64,000 nucleotides of DNA from the NCBI RefSeq assembly GCF_041435215.1, contig NZ_CP108394.1, positions 1,736,001-1,800,000 on the forward strand, given 5' to 3'. Of this stretch, positions 42,838 to 51,287 are shown piece after piece; the stretch's first letter is position 1; every line of letters starts with the position of its first letter. The position numbers and the translations under genes are program-made. This DNA is from Streptomyces sp. NBC_01314 (GTDB taxonomy: Bacteria > Actinomycetota > Actinomycetes > Streptomycetales > Streptomycetaceae). Below the pieces are notes generated by a model. It made no database searches and had not been told where the DNA came from. It worked only from the letters and a program-made list of their open reading frames with translations.

Positions 42838-43188
42838 TCAGCGGCCCGGGAAATCCGTGAACGTGGTCGGCGGCGGATTCGACCCCACCCATTTCCGAAA
42901 CTCGGGCTCGATCGGCCCGTGGAGTTCCACGGATCCAATTGCCGCGCATTTAGTCAGACGTTCCAGCAGTGCCGCCGCATTCTCCATGTGCGCCATGGCC
43001 GCCGCGGAGTCTACGTACTCCTCGATCACCAGAAAGCTGCCGTCCTCGGCCGAGAACCACCGGTAGCTTTTGGTGCCTGGCTCGTCGTCTGCCTGTCGGC
43101 ACAGCGCGACCACCAGTTTCTCGAATTCTTCGTTCCGTTGTTCTCGGACATCGAACCGTACGCGCACGAAAATGCTTTCCTTTTCCAC
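42838..43188 (-). CDS. ABM-domain monooxygenase (quinol monooxygenase-like)
   Basis: A 116-residue antibiotic-biosynthesis-monooxygenase (ABM) fold protein: IFVRVRFDVREQRNEEFEKLVVALCRQAD, GTKSYRWFSAEDGSFLVIEEYVDSAAAMAHM. YgiN-like proteins of this kind oxidise quinols without a cofactor. It starts at a GTG at 43188, 20 bp after the stop of the SDR-like gene, with AGGGGCAAGG just upstream, so the two share a transcript. Electrophile or quinone handling would fit the HxlR-type control. Confidence 0.8.
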   Translation of the reverse strand: MEKESIFVRVRFDVREQRNEEFEKLVVALCRQADDEPGTKSYRWFSAEDGSFLVIEEYVDSAAAMAHMENAAALLERLTKCAAIGSVELHGPIEPEFRKWVGSNPPPTTFTDFPGR

Positions 43189-43208
43189 CTTGCCCCTACT
43201 CTTTTCAA

Positions 43209-43832
43209 TCAATATGCGACGTGGATGGGGTGGTGGATTTGTGCCCCCTTCTCCAGCTCGTCGACAAGGGCGATCGCGTAGTCCTTGATGCTGATCCGGC
43301 TGTCGCCCTTGCTGTCGACGAGGAACTGGCCACCGCCTGTCCGGTAGACACCGGTGCGCACACCGGGCTCCAGCACCATGGGCGGGGAGACGTAGCTCCA
43401 CTCCAGGTCATCGGCGCTGTCCCGGATGAGTTCGAGCAGTGCGATTTGGGCGAGTGCGCGCGGCAGCAACTCCTCGGGGAACCCGGTGGCGTCGACGGCC
43501 CGTACACCTGGCGCCACCTCGACGGCGCCCGAGCCGCCGACCACGACCAGGCGGCCTACCTTGGCCTTGCGGACTCCGTCCAGTACGCCCCGGCCCACCT
43601 CCAGGAGTGACTCGGTGGACTCGTTGCCGCCACGTGGCGGCGACACCGCCAGCACCACCGCGTCGTGCCCGGCCACCAAGCGCGCGACGGTATCCGGGGC
43701 GCTCGCGTCCGCCGCCCGGGTGCCGCCCTTCCCGCCGCGGGTGACGCCGGTGATCTCGTGCCCCCGTCCGCCCGCTTCGGCGGCGACCTGGCTGCCGATC
43801 ATCCCAGTGGCTCCGAACAACACGATCCGCAT
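43209..43832 (-). CDS. NAD(P)-binding SDR-like protein (NmrA/YwnB type), copy 2
   Basis: A 207-residue paralogue of the protein at 39910: MRIVLFGATGMIGSQVAAEAGGRGHEI, then GRLVVVGGSGAVEVAPGVRAVDATGFPEELLP, DLEWSYVSPPMVLEPG. It heads a minus-strand operon with the ABM and NTF2-like genes. The same 42-bp element lies 45 bp upstream, but here no HxlR gene adjoins it, so control by the HxlR protein at 40639 in trans is likely. Confidence 0.85.
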   Translation of the reverse strand: MRIVLFGATGMIGSQVAAEAGGRGHEITGVTRGGKGGTRAADASAPDTVARLVAGHDAVVLAVSPPRGGNESTESLLEVGRGVLDGVRKAKVGRLVVVGGSGAVEVAPGVRAVDATGFPEELLPRALAQIALLELIRDSADDLEWSYVSPPMVLEPGVRTGVYRTGGGQFLVDSKGDSRISIKDYAIALVDELEKGAQIHHPIHVAY

Positions 43833-43877
43833 GTCAATGGCCTCCCTGAAACGCTCTCAAAAGCGCCGTCGACCAGG

Positions 43878-43919
43878 AAGGTACCCACCGGGTACTGGTT
43901 ACTTCAACGATCCTTGAGT
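43878..43919. promoter_or_regulatory. Shared 42-bp regulatory element, copy 2
   Basis: AAGGTA (43878-43883), five variable bases, then a 30-base block at 43890-43919 identical to copy 1. The second half of the AGTACC repeat is changed to AGTTTC here, so the inverted repeat is incomplete. It lies upstream of the copy 2 SDR-like gene. Confidence 0.8.
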
Positions 43920-44541
43920 TTCTCTCGGAAACCGTGCTGACCAGCGACGGGCGGGGCGGGGAAACATCGGTGGGCAGGCAGCCGGCCGAGGCCCCTCTCC
44001 ACCGCCGCCACCAGCGCTGCTGCTGCGATTGATCGCCGACATGCGCCTTGAACGCGTGATGATCCTGCTCCGGATGACCCGTGGGAGCGCGCAGCTCCGC
44101 TGCTGCCACCTGCTCCTGAGCGGCGCCGTCGCCGCCCCGGGCGACCGCGTGTTCCCGACCGGACGACACTCGCCGGGATCATGTACGTACTACGGACCGG
44201 AGTCGCGTGGCGTGATGTCCCGGCCGAAACGGTGGGCTGCTCAGGGGTAACGGCCTGACCGTCTCCGCCGGTTCGACCTGATCGCGTCCGTTTCCGGTCA
44301 GCCGTCGGAGCGCGAGGACTGGGCAAGTACTGGCCGGCTTCAGCACCGGCCGCTGAGCGGGCAGGCCTGCCCCGAGCACGCAGAAGCCCTCTGGGGATCG
44401 GGGAGGCACGTCCCGAACCGGCATGACCGGAATGACGACGACGCGGATCCGGCCGAGCTGTGCGTCAACTCATGCCCCTACCGCTCCACCCCGGACCGAG
44501 CCTGGACCTTCCCCTCGTCCTCCCCTGGCACCCGGCCAGGG
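43920..44541. other. Gap with a transposase scrap and no intact gene
   Basis: Apart from the IS5-type remnant at 44160-44258, no frame here resembles a protein I recognise. Frames are short or carry compositional bias of shadow frames. It may be the scar of a lost regulator and insertion sequence behind the copy 2 element. Confidence 0.5.
44160..44258 (+). pseudogene. IS5-family transposase fragment
   Basis: The frame from 44175 reads GIMYVLRTGVAWRDVPAE, then TVGCSGVTA and stop. It matches the N-terminal region of IS5-type Streptomyces transposases (IMYVLRTGVAWRDVP...GCSG.T.WRRL). Only about 30 codons remain. No terminal repeats were found. Confidence 0.65.
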
Positions 44542-44571
44542 TTGACCACTCTCGGCTATTGGCATTAGCTT
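44542..44571 (+). promoter_or_regulatory. Promoter of the hydrolase-TetR operon
   Basis: TTGACC at 44542-44547 and TAGCTT at 44566-44571, spacer 18 bp. The -10 box lies inside the first TetR-type operator. Transcription would start near 44578, between the two operator copies. Confidence 0.7.
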
Positions 44572-44601
44572 CTAGCTAGCCGCATTAGCTTATAGCTATG
44601 G
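44562..44601. promoter_or_regulatory. Two tandem 20-bp repeats, TetR-type operators
   Basis: GCATTAGCTT(C/A)TAGCTA is repeated with an exact 20-bp period (44562-44581, 44582-44601). Each copy holds a palindrome TAGCT-N3-AGCTA (44566-44578 and 44586-44598). Two sites two helical turns apart over the promoter are expected for cooperative repression by the TetR encoded in the same operon. Confidence 0.82.
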
Positions 44602-44624
44602 CGCGTAACGAGCAGGGAGATGTC

Positions 44625-45461
44625 ATGGCCGAGTTTGTCTCCGTCCCGGGCGGCACCATCGCCTACGAGGCCGCTGGAGAAGGCGCGCTGGTGGTCCTGG
44701 CCCACGGCATGGGGGACAGCCGCGCGGCGTACAGGTTCGTCCTGCCGCGTCTGGTGGCGGCGGGGTATCGAGTGGCCGCGGTCGACCTGCGGGGCTGTGG
44801 CAAGTCGAGCGCGCAATGGCCTTCCTACTCGCGCACCGACATCGCGGGCGATCTGCTCGCGGTGATCCGCCACATCGACAGCGGCCCGGCCGTCCTGGTC
44901 GGCCACTCGATCTCCGGCGGCGCCGCCACCATCGCAGCCGCCCAGGGTTCCGAACTGGTCAGGGGCATCATCGAGCTGGGCCCCTTCACACGCGCGCAGT
45001 CGATCAAGCTCGGCGACTTCCGCTCGAAGAGCTACCGCAAGGGTGCCTTCCGGCTGCTCGGCGCCAGCCTGTTCGGCAGCGTGGGACTGTGGTCCCGCTA
45101 CCTCGACCACGCCTACCCGGGCCGCAAGCCGGCGGACTGGACCGACCGGCTGGCCGACATCGAGGCGATGCTGGGCGAGCCCGGCCGGATGCGGGCGATG
45201 CAGAAGATGGGGCAGTCGGCGCCGACCGACGCCGGCGCCCAGTTGGGCAACGTACGGTGCCCTGCCCTGATCGTGCAGGGCTCGCTCGACCCCGACTGGG
45301 TCGATCCGCGCGCCGAGGGCGAGGCGATCGTGGCTGCGTTGCCGGCCGGTGTCGGAAAGCTCGCGGTGGTCGAGGGAGCCGGCCACTACCCGCACGACCA
45401 GTACCCCGAGGAGACAATGTCCCTGATGCTGGCCTTCCTGGAAGCGCACGCCCGTGCCTAG
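44625..45461 (+). CDS. Alpha/beta hydrolase
   Basis: A 278-residue alpha/beta hydrolase: HGMGDSRAAYRFVLP near the oxyanion hole, DLRGCGKSS, nucleophile elbow GHSISGGAA with Ser, acid Asp in QGSLDPDW, catalytic His in GAGHYPHDQYPEE. Similar proteins hydrolyse esters or lactones. The ATG at 44625 follows GGGAGATGTC; an upstream ATG at 44598 overlaps the operator. It is overlapped at its 3' end by the TetR gene and is probably the main target of that regulator. Confidence 0.85.
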   Translation: MAEFVSVPGGTIAYEAAGEGALVVLAHGMGDSRAAYRFVLPRLVAAGYRVAAVDLRGCGKSSAQWPSYSRTDIAGDLLAVIRHIDSGPAVLVGHSISGGAATIAAAQGSELVRGIIELGPFTRAQSIKLGDFRSKSYRKGAFRLLGASLFGSVGLWSRYLDHAYPGRKPADWTDRLADIEAMLGEPGRMRAMQKMGQSAPTDAGAQLGNVRCPALIVQGSLDPDWVDPRAEGEAIVAALPAGVGKLAVVEGAGHYPHDQYPEETMSLMLAFLEAHARA

Positions 45462-46038
45462 GGCGGGCCTCGACACGAGCGCCGTCGTCGCGGCGGGAGC
45501 GGCGCTCGCCGACGAGGTCGGTTGGGCGGGCCTGACCATGGGTCTGCTGGCCAACAGGCTCGGAGTACGGCCGCCGTCCCTGTACAAGCACGTCGGCTCC
45601 CTGAACGACCTGCGGCACGGCATCTCCGTCCAGGCCAAGCGCGAATTCGCCCATCAGCTGGCCCGGGAGTGCGTCGGCCGCTCCGGCCCTAACGCGGTCC
45701 GGGCGTTCGCCGACAGCTACCGCCACTGGGCCCTGGAGCATCCCGGCCGCTACGCCGCCACCCTCCCCGCTCCGGCGGCCGGTGACGAGGAGGACCGCCG
45801 CGTCAGCGAAGCGGCGCTGCAGGTTCTGCTCGACGTCCTCGCCGGTTTCGGCTTGCCCGACGCGCGCACAGTCGACTCCGCACGGGCGCTGCGATCAGCA
45901 CTTCACGGGTTCGTCACCCTTGAGGGCGCCGACAGCTTCCAGATGCCCCGCGACGCCACGCGGAGTTTCCACTTCCTCATCGACACCCTCATCGCCGGCT
46001 TCCAGGCCGACCCTCCTGAAAACGCCTCCGAAGGATGA
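45454..46038 (+). CDS. TetR-family regulator with WHG-type C-terminal domain
   Basis: A 194-residue TetR protein: HTH at about 8-55 (VVAAGAALADEVGWAGLTMGLLANRLGVRPPSLYKHVGSL), then a ligand domain with REFAHQLARE, RHWALEHPGRYAATLP and a conserved SALHGFVTLEGADSFQMP, typical of the WHG group. It starts with GTG inside the last codons of the hydrolase gene. It probably binds the tandem TAGCT-N3-AGCTA sites upstream of the operon and so regulates itself. Confidence 0.87.
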   Translation: MPRAGLDTSAVVAAGAALADEVGWAGLTMGLLANRLGVRPPSLYKHVGSLNDLRHGISVQAKREFAHQLARECVGRSGPNAVRAFADSYRHWALEHPGRYAATLPAPAAGDEEDRRVSEAALQVLLDVLAGFGLPDARTVDSARALRSALHGFVTLEGADSFQMPRDATRSFHFLIDTLIAGFQADPPENASEG

Positions 46039-46039
46039 C

Positions 46040-46564
46040 ATGGCCGCCACCGATCCCTCCCTGTCCACGCCACAGCCACCTGTGAACGGGAAGACTCCGG
46101 CCGAGCCGTTGTCCGAGGCGCCCTTTGCCGATCGAGGTCAGGAGGCCGCCGTAAGCACCATGAGGACCAAGACGCAACGGCCGGGGCACGACTACGTCCG
46201 AGGCGGCATGCGCTTCGCCGGCGAGGTGACCGCTTGGGTGTGCACCCCCTGGGCCCTGTGGTCGCACTCCATCCCGCTGGCGATCGGCGCCGTCCTGCTG
46301 CTGATCGGGCTGCCTGCCGTCTTCAGCACCCCGGGCGACCGGCCCGGCGCAGACGCGCCCGTCGCGGTGCCGGGCATCGTCACCATCTTGCTGGTCGTGC
46401 TCCATCTGGTGGCGGCGGCAGCGTCTGCGTGGGCGCTGTGGGGGACGTGGATCGCCGTAACGGTGACTGTCCTGTGCCTGGTCGTTCCTTTCACCGAACT
46501 ACCGCGCTGGCGAGCCCTGTTGAGTGCGACCCACGATCAAGCTGAGCGCCCAGCACGCCGGTGA
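46040..46564 (+). CDS. Small membrane protein of unknown function
   Basis: A 174-residue protein with a hydrophilic N-terminal 60 residues and three hydrophobic segments (WSHSIPLAIGAVLLLIGLPAVF; PGIVTILLVVLHLVAAAA; WIAVTVTVLCLVVPF). I do not recognise the family. It starts one base after the TetR stop, so it belongs to the operon and may export or sense the hydrolase substrate. Confidence 0.7.
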   Translation: MAATDPSLSTPQPPVNGKTPAEPLSEAPFADRGQEAAVSTMRTKTQRPGHDYVRGGMRFAGEVTAWVCTPWALWSHSIPLAIGAVLLLIGLPAVFSTPGDRPGADAPVAVPGIVTILLVVLHLVAAAASAWALWGTWIAVTVTVLCLVVPFTELPRWRALLSATHDQAERPARR

Positions 46565-46609
46565 CTGCAGCGCCATGGGGCTGACTTTCCGTCTCGGTCG
46601 GACAGGAAG

Positions 46610-46648
46610 CGGCTCCGCGAGGGACTCGGCGGGGTCCGCGCGGAGCCG
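46610..46648. terminator. Hairpin between convergent genes
   Basis: A 10-bp stem (CGGCTCCGCG with CGCGGAGCCG) separated by 19 bases lies between the membrane protein gene and the minus-strand permease gene. It could terminate both directions. The loop is long, so confidence is moderate. Confidence 0.5.
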
Positions 46649-46662
46649 CGTCGCGTGAGTGT

Positions 46663-47712
46663 CTACTCCTGCTTCTCGCCGGAGGCGAAGCGGGAGATGA
46701 TCAGCGCGACGATGATGATCGCGCCGTTGAGGAACTGGTTCCACAGGGGGGGTACACCCGCCAGCGTCATGACGTTGACGACCAGTTGCAGGGTGAGGAC
46801 GCCGGTGAGCGCGCCGAAGATCGAGCCCTTGCCGCCGTTGAGGCTGACCCCGCCGATGACGGTCGCGGCGAAGACCTGGAAGATCCAGCCGCTGCCCTGG
46901 GTCGCGGAGACGGAGCCGTAGTGCCCGCTGTAGAGGATGCCGGCGAAGGCGGCGAGGACGCTGCCGAGGATGAGGACGATCCACACGATCCGGTTGACGC
47001 GGATGCCGGCCGTACGGGCGGCCTCGGGATTGCCGCCGATCGCGTACAGCGCCCGGCCGTGGCGCAGCCAGGTCAGTGCGCTACCGCCGAGGGCAAACAG
47101 CAGCGCGCAGATCCAGATGGCCGCCGGCACGCCCAGCCAGGACGCCCTGCCGAGGTAGGTGAAGGACGAGGGCAGGTCCACGATGGACTGTCCCTCGGAC
47201 AGCGCCACCTGAAGGCCGCGGAGCATGGTGAGGCCGCCGAGGGTGACGATGAAGCCGTTCAGGCGGAGCTTGAGGATGAGGAAGCCGTTGACGGCGCCGA
47301 TCAGCGCTCCGACGAGCAGGCACAGCGGTATGGCCGTCCATTCGGGGAACATCCCGAGCCCTGTGAAGCGTCCTCCGGAGGTGGGGAGCACCAGCCATAC
47401 GGCGATGACGGGCGCCACACCGATCGTGGACTCCAGCGACAGGTCCATCCGTCCGCAGATGAGGATCAGTGCGGTGGCGAGGACCAGGAGGCTCAGCTCC
47501 GTGGACTGCTGGGCCACTCCGATGAGGTTGTCGGCGGTGAGGAAGGCCGGCGAGACGATGACGCCGATCAGGCCCAGCACGAGGATGGCGGGGACGAGCG
47601 ACAGGTCACGGAATCTTCCGAGGTCGAGCCCGCGGCGGGATGCGGTCGCCGCAGCGGGCTGCTTCTCCGCCACGGTCGCTGAGGGATCGGTGAGATCTGT
47701 GGTGGCGGACAT
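46663..47712 (-). CDS. Ribose-type sugar ABC transporter permease
   Basis: A 349-residue membrane protein of the RbsC/monosaccharide-transporter class with about nine or ten hydrophobic segments (LSLVPAILVLGLIGVIVSP, TDNLI-like start, MDLSLESTIGVAPV, then the permease motif NPEAARTAGIRVNRI). It would form the channel of the importer with the ATPase encoded two bases upstream. Given the fucose genes that follow, L-fucose is the likely cargo. Third gene of the binding protein-ATPase-permease operon. Confidence 0.9.
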   Translation of the reverse strand: MSATTDLTDPSATVAEKQPAAATASRRGLDLGRFRDLSLVPAILVLGLIGVIVSPAFLTADNLIGVAQQSTELSLLVLATALILICGRMDLSLESTIGVAPVIAVWLVLPTSGGRFTGLGMFPEWTAIPLCLLVGALIGAVNGFLILKLRLNGFIVTLGGLTMLRGLQVALSEGQSIVDLPSSFTYLGRASWLGVPAAIWICALLFALGGSALTWLRHGRALYAIGGNPEAARTAGIRVNRIVWIVLILGSVLAAFAGILYSGHYGSVSATQGSGWIFQVFAATVIGGVSLNGGKGSIFGALTGVLTLQLVVNVMTLAGVPPLWNQFLNGAIIIVALIISRFASGEKQE

Positions 47713-47714
47713 GA

Positions 47715-49295
47715 CTACCTTCCGTGCTCATGGGTCTGTTCGGGGAGGGATGCGGCGGGCGTTCCCGAGACGCCTTCCATGGCGGCGACCAGGTGTTCGT
47801 CCTTCCAGCCGCGGTCGAACTCCGCGACCACGCGTCCGTGGAACATGACCATCACCCGGTCGCACACCTTGAGGTCGTCCAGCTCGTCCGAGACGATCAG
47901 GGCCGCCCTTCCGCCGTCGGCGACCTGGCGGATCCGGCCGAGGAGGAACTCCTTGGACTTGACGTCCACTCCGTTGGTGGGCCGGATGGCCACCAGGACC
48001 TGGGGTTCGGTGGCCAGCGCGCGGGCGACGACGACCTTCTGCTGGTTGCCGCCGGACAGGGCGGAGACCGGGGTCGTCATACCGGGGGTCTTGATGTCGA
48101 GGTCCTGGATCATGCGCTGGGCGAAGGACCTGGTGCGTGAGGGCAGTACGGTGCCGAACGGCCCCAGCTGGTCGGTGACGGTCAGGGTCGCGTTCTCCGC
48201 GACACTGCGGTTGTTGACCAGGCCCTGGAGGTGGCGGTCCTCGGGGATCAGGCCGACCCCCGCTGCGAGCGCCCCCGGCACACTGCCGGTACGGACCTGG
48301 CGGCCGCCCACCGAGATCCGGCCGGCGTCGGGGCGGTGCAGACCGGCGACGGTCTCCCCGAGCTGTACGTTTCCGCTGGCGGCGGCACCGGCCAGTCCCA
48401 CCACTTCGCCCGCCCGCACGGACAGGGACAGGTCCCGGCAGGCGTCGGACAGGGTCAGGCCCTCAATCGTCAGCAGCTCCTCCGCGTCGGTCCGCGGGGG
48501 CGTGGCGCCGACCGCGGCCGCCCCGGCGGCCCTCTCACCGGTCATGGCTTCCACCAGTGCCTGGTGGCCGAGTTCGGCCACGGGGGCGGTCAGGATGTGC
48601 GCCGCGTCGCGGTAGACGGTGACCGTGGTGCAGAGGTCGTAGACCTCCTGCAGATGGTGGGAGATGAAGAGGAAGGCGACGCCCTGCCGCTGAAGGTCGC
48701 GGAGCTTGTCGAAGAGGCGACCTATTCCGCGGGCGTCCAGCTTCGCGGTCGGCTCGTCGAGGATGATGAACCGGGCGCCGAAGAACAGGGCCCGCGCGAT
48801 CTCGATGAACTGCCGTTGTTCGACGGTGAGGTCCCTGGCCCGGGCGGCGGGGTCGATGTCCACCCCGTACTCGCCGAGCAGTTGCCCGGCCCGCTGCCGC
48901 AGCTGCTTCCAGCGGATGGGCCTCAGCGCGGCGGGGCTCTGCCGGTCCAGGAAGAGGTTCTCCGCCACGCTCAGCTCTTGGATGATCGTGGAGCGCTGGT
49001 AGACGCAGGCGACACGGGAACGCCAGGCTTCGGTGTCGCCGAGGACGGGTGCCGCTTCGCCCGCGAAGCGCAGCGATCCGGTGTCGGGCTGCTGGAGACC
49101 GGTGAGGATGGACACGAGTGTGGACTTGCCCGCGCCGTTGCGGCCGACGAGCGCGTGCGACTCTCCCGGGGCGATGGTGATACGGGCGTCGCGCAGCGCG
49201 ACGGTGGCGCCGAACCGTTTACTGATGCCGGTCGCCTCGGCCACCGGGGCCGGGCCGCCCGTGCCGTTCGCCGGGGCGGTCGCGGTGTCCGCCAT
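47715..49295 (-). CDS. Ribose-type sugar ABC transporter ATPase, two ATP-binding domains
   Basis: A 526-residue RbsA-type protein with two ABC modules. The first has Walker A GRNGAGKST, a signature DLTVEQRQFIEIARAL and Walker B FIILDEPTAKLD. The second is degenerate at Walker A (LAGAAASGNVQLG) and at Walker B (LVAIRPTNGVDVKS), with signature LSGGNQQKVVVARAL; this asymmetry is normal for the class. The start is the ATG at 49295; the frame extends to 49418 but overlaps a hairpin. It follows the binding-protein gene by 98 bp. Confidence 0.92.
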   Translation of the reverse strand: MADTATAPANGTGGPAPVAEATGISKRFGATVALRDARITIAPGESHALVGRNGAGKSTLVSILTGLQQPDTGSLRFAGEAAPVLGDTEAWRSRVACVYQRSTIIQELSVAENLFLDRQSPAALRPIRWKQLRQRAGQLLGEYGVDIDPAARARDLTVEQRQFIEIARALFFGARFIILDEPTAKLDARGIGRLFDKLRDLQRQGVAFLFISHHLQEVYDLCTTVTVYRDAAHILTAPVAELGHQALVEAMTGERAAGAAAVGATPPRTDAEELLTIEGLTLSDACRDLSLSVRAGEVVGLAGAAASGNVQLGETVAGLHRPDAGRISVGGRQVRTGSVPGALAAGVGLIPEDRHLQGLVNNRSVAENATLTVTDQLGPFGTVLPSRTRSFAQRMIQDLDIKTPGMTTPVSALSGGNQQKVVVARALATEPQVLVAIRPTNGVDVKSKEFLLGRIRQVADGGRAALIVSDELDDLKVCDRVMVMFHGRVVAEFDRGWKDEHLVAAMEGVSGTPAASLPEQTHEHGR

Positions 49296-49341
49296 GGTGG
49301 ATACCGTCCTTGGGTACGAGTACGGAGGGTGTGTCGAGCGA

Positions 49342-49375
49342 GGTGGAGGGACGGGACCATGCCCGTCCCTCCACC
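49342..49375 (-). terminator. Intercistronic hairpin after the binding-protein gene
   Basis: A perfect 14-bp stem (GGTGGAGGGACGGG with CCCGTCCCTCCACC), loop of 6, lies between the binding protein stop (49394) and the ATPase start (49295). Such hairpins often act as partial terminators or RNA stabilisers so that the binding protein is made in excess. Confidence 0.75.
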
Positions 49376-49393
49376 CAGCCGTCGGCCGATCGG

Positions 49394-50446
49394 TCACTGG
49401 CTGATGTTGTTTCCCCACAGGGACTTGTCGTCCACGTTGTCCTTGGTCACCAGCGGCGCGGGCAGCTGGTCCTCCAGGCCGTTGGGGAGCTTGATGATCG
49501 TGGAGTCGTGGTCGGTCGGGCCCGGCTTGAACGTCTTGCCCTCGGCCGCGGCCTGTGCGTAGAAGAGGGCGTATTTGGCGTAGAGGTCGGCGGGCTGGGA
49601 GATGGTCGCGTCGATCTGGCCCTTGCGGATCGCGTCGAACTCCTGCGGGATTCCGTCGTTGGAGATGATGCTGATGTGGCCCTTCTCACCGGCCGGCTTG
49701 AGCAGGCCCTTCTGCTCCAGCAGTGCCAGGGTCGGCTGCAGGAAGACGCCGCCCGCCTGCATGTAGATGCCGTTGAGGTCGGGGTGCTGGGCGAGCAGGC
49801 TCTGCAGCTTGGCCGAGGCGACGTCGCCCTTCCAGTCGGTGGGCAGCTCGAAGACCTTGATCTTGGGGAACTTCTCCTTCATGCAGGCGGCGAACGCCTC
49901 GGAACGGTCGCGCCCGTTGATGGAGTCCAGGGCGCCCTGGAACTCGGCCACCTTGCCCTTGCCCTTGAGCTGCTTGCCGAGGAACTCGCAGGCCTTGGTG
50001 CCGTACGCCTTGTTGTCGGCGCGCACGACCATGTAGACGTCACCCTTGTCGGGCCTGGTGTCGACGCTGACCACGGGGATCTTCTTCGACGCGAGGGTGT
50101 CGAGGGTGGAGGCGATCGCGCCGGTGTCCTGCGGGGCCATGACGACGGCCTTGGCGCCCGTGTTCTCGAAGACCTGGACGTTGGCGACCAGCTTGGTGAC
50201 GTCGTTCTGCGAGTTGCTCAGCGGCAGTGCCTTGATGCCGTCCTTGTCGATGTCCTTCTTGACGTAGTCCGCGTAGGAGTTCCAGAAGTCGGAGTCCGAA
50301 CGGGGCAGGTCGATGCCGATGGCCGGCTTGTCGCCTGACGCCTGCGTGGAGGCCGTGTTCTCCCGGTTGCAGGCGGTGGCGAGGGCCAGCACCGCCAGGA
50401 CGGCGGTGGCGACTGCGGCGGTGGAGCGAGTACGAGCGAGCTTCAT
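49394..50446 (-). CDS. Ribose-type sugar-binding lipoprotein
   Basis: A 350-residue periplasmic-binding-protein type-1 sugar receptor. Signal peptide and lipobox end in LALATAC with Cys26. The core shows PAIGIDLPRSDSDFWNSYADYVKKD, VVMAPQDTGAIASTLDTLASKKIPVVSVDT and SIISNDGIPQEFDAIRKG. AAGGAGA precedes the ATG. It is the first gene of the transporter operon, divergent from the fucose catabolic operon. A candidate operator and promoter lie about 220 bp upstream. Confidence 0.91.
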   Translation of the reverse strand: MKLARTRSTAAVATAVLAVLALATACNRENTASTQASGDKPAIGIDLPRSDSDFWNSYADYVKKDIDKDGIKALPLSNSQNDVTKLVANVQVFENTGAKAVVMAPQDTGAIASTLDTLASKKIPVVSVDTRPDKGDVYMVVRADNKAYGTKACEFLGKQLKGKGKVAEFQGALDSINGRDRSEAFAACMKEKFPKIKVFELPTDWKGDVASAKLQSLLAQHPDLNGIYMQAGGVFLQPTLALLEQKGLLKPAGEKGHISIISNDGIPQEFDAIRKGQIDATISQPADLYAKYALFYAQAAAEGKTFKPGPTDHDSTIIKLPNGLEDQLPAPLVTKDNVDDKSLWGNNISQ

Positions 50447-50653
50447 GACCGTGTTGTCTCCTTAAGCCCGGGCAGGGAGCCGCAGGGCGACGGGGCGAGG
50501 CGGCGACTTCTTCCCCGCGGGGGGAGAGGGAAGGGGCAAGGTCACCGAAGGAGCGGATCCGCGAGGAGCCGTAGCGGGACCGCGCTTCTCAAGGGAGGGG
50601 TGAGGGTGAGGCTGGTGCCCGAAGCGGTGACGGAATCCAAGGAAGTCGCCGAT

Positions 50654-50710
50654 TCATCCGATGTCTACCGGGCGCTGAGGACGTTACGGCGAGGTTGCCG
50701 ATATTGACAA
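50654..50710 (-). promoter_or_regulatory. Promoter and fucose-type operator of the transporter operon
   Basis: On the minus strand: TTGTCA (50710-50705), 18 bp, TAACGT (50686-50681), then AGACATCGGATGA (50666-50654) 14 bases beyond the -10 box. The 13-mer differs by one central base from the site at 51152-51164. It lies just after the expected transcription start, a repressor position. The rest of 50447-51287 has no gene I recognise. Confidence 0.68.
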
Positions 50711-51111
50711 GGGCCTTTCGCCGGTGATTCGCGCGGCTTCGCTCCCCGGTGGCGACCAAGCGGGGCCGCAAGTCGTTCCAGCTCCTCCCTGAAGGCGTTG
50801 ACCTGCGGATATTCTGCGAGTCGATCTGCGGCCGGGAGCGGCGAACGGCGTCTTACGATTCGACAACGCCCCGCCGCGGCACGCCTTTGACCCCGTGCGC
50901 TCGGGGCGCCGAGGGTCCCGACACCGCGGAGTCCACCTCGACCACCACCCCGCGCACGCTCTGCACGGGACTCCGATTCAGTTGAGCGTTCCGAGCGAGG
51001 ATCGGGGATTCATCGGAGGCTGTGCCGCCCTCCCATTGATCACTGCCGGGAAAAGTTGGGATGTTTCCCTTTCTGACGCATGGCAAGGAGGGCATTCCTC
51101 GGAGGACTGCG

Positions 51112-51178
51112 TTGCCATGCTCCGTTCCGGCATCTACAGTCGCCATGCGCCAGACATCCGATGACTGTGGCGCATGGC
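51112..51178 (+). promoter_or_regulatory. Promoter and operator of the fucose catabolic operon
   Basis: TTGCCA (51112-51117), 17 bp, TACAGT (51135-51140) form a strong promoter. AGACATCCGATGA follows at 51152-51164, 11 bases beyond the -10 box. This site sits inside a larger inverted repeat: GCCATGCGCCA (51142-51152) and TGGCGCATGGC (51168-51178), perfect over 11 bp. The leader to the TTG start at 51288 is about 140 bases. Confidence 0.72.
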
Positions 51179-51287
51179 CGCGTCTCCTCACTCGCCCCGC
51201 CCTCCAGGCTCCGGCGCGGGGGTGGCCCCACCGGCCCGGCGCGGCCGGTCGTCACCCACCGAACCCAAGGCAAGGGAGCTGTTCCCG

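Noticed and set aside
44562..44601. A CRISPR-like or microsatellite repeat
   Set aside because: There are only two 20-bp units with no spacers; palindromes placed on a promoter fit TetR operators.
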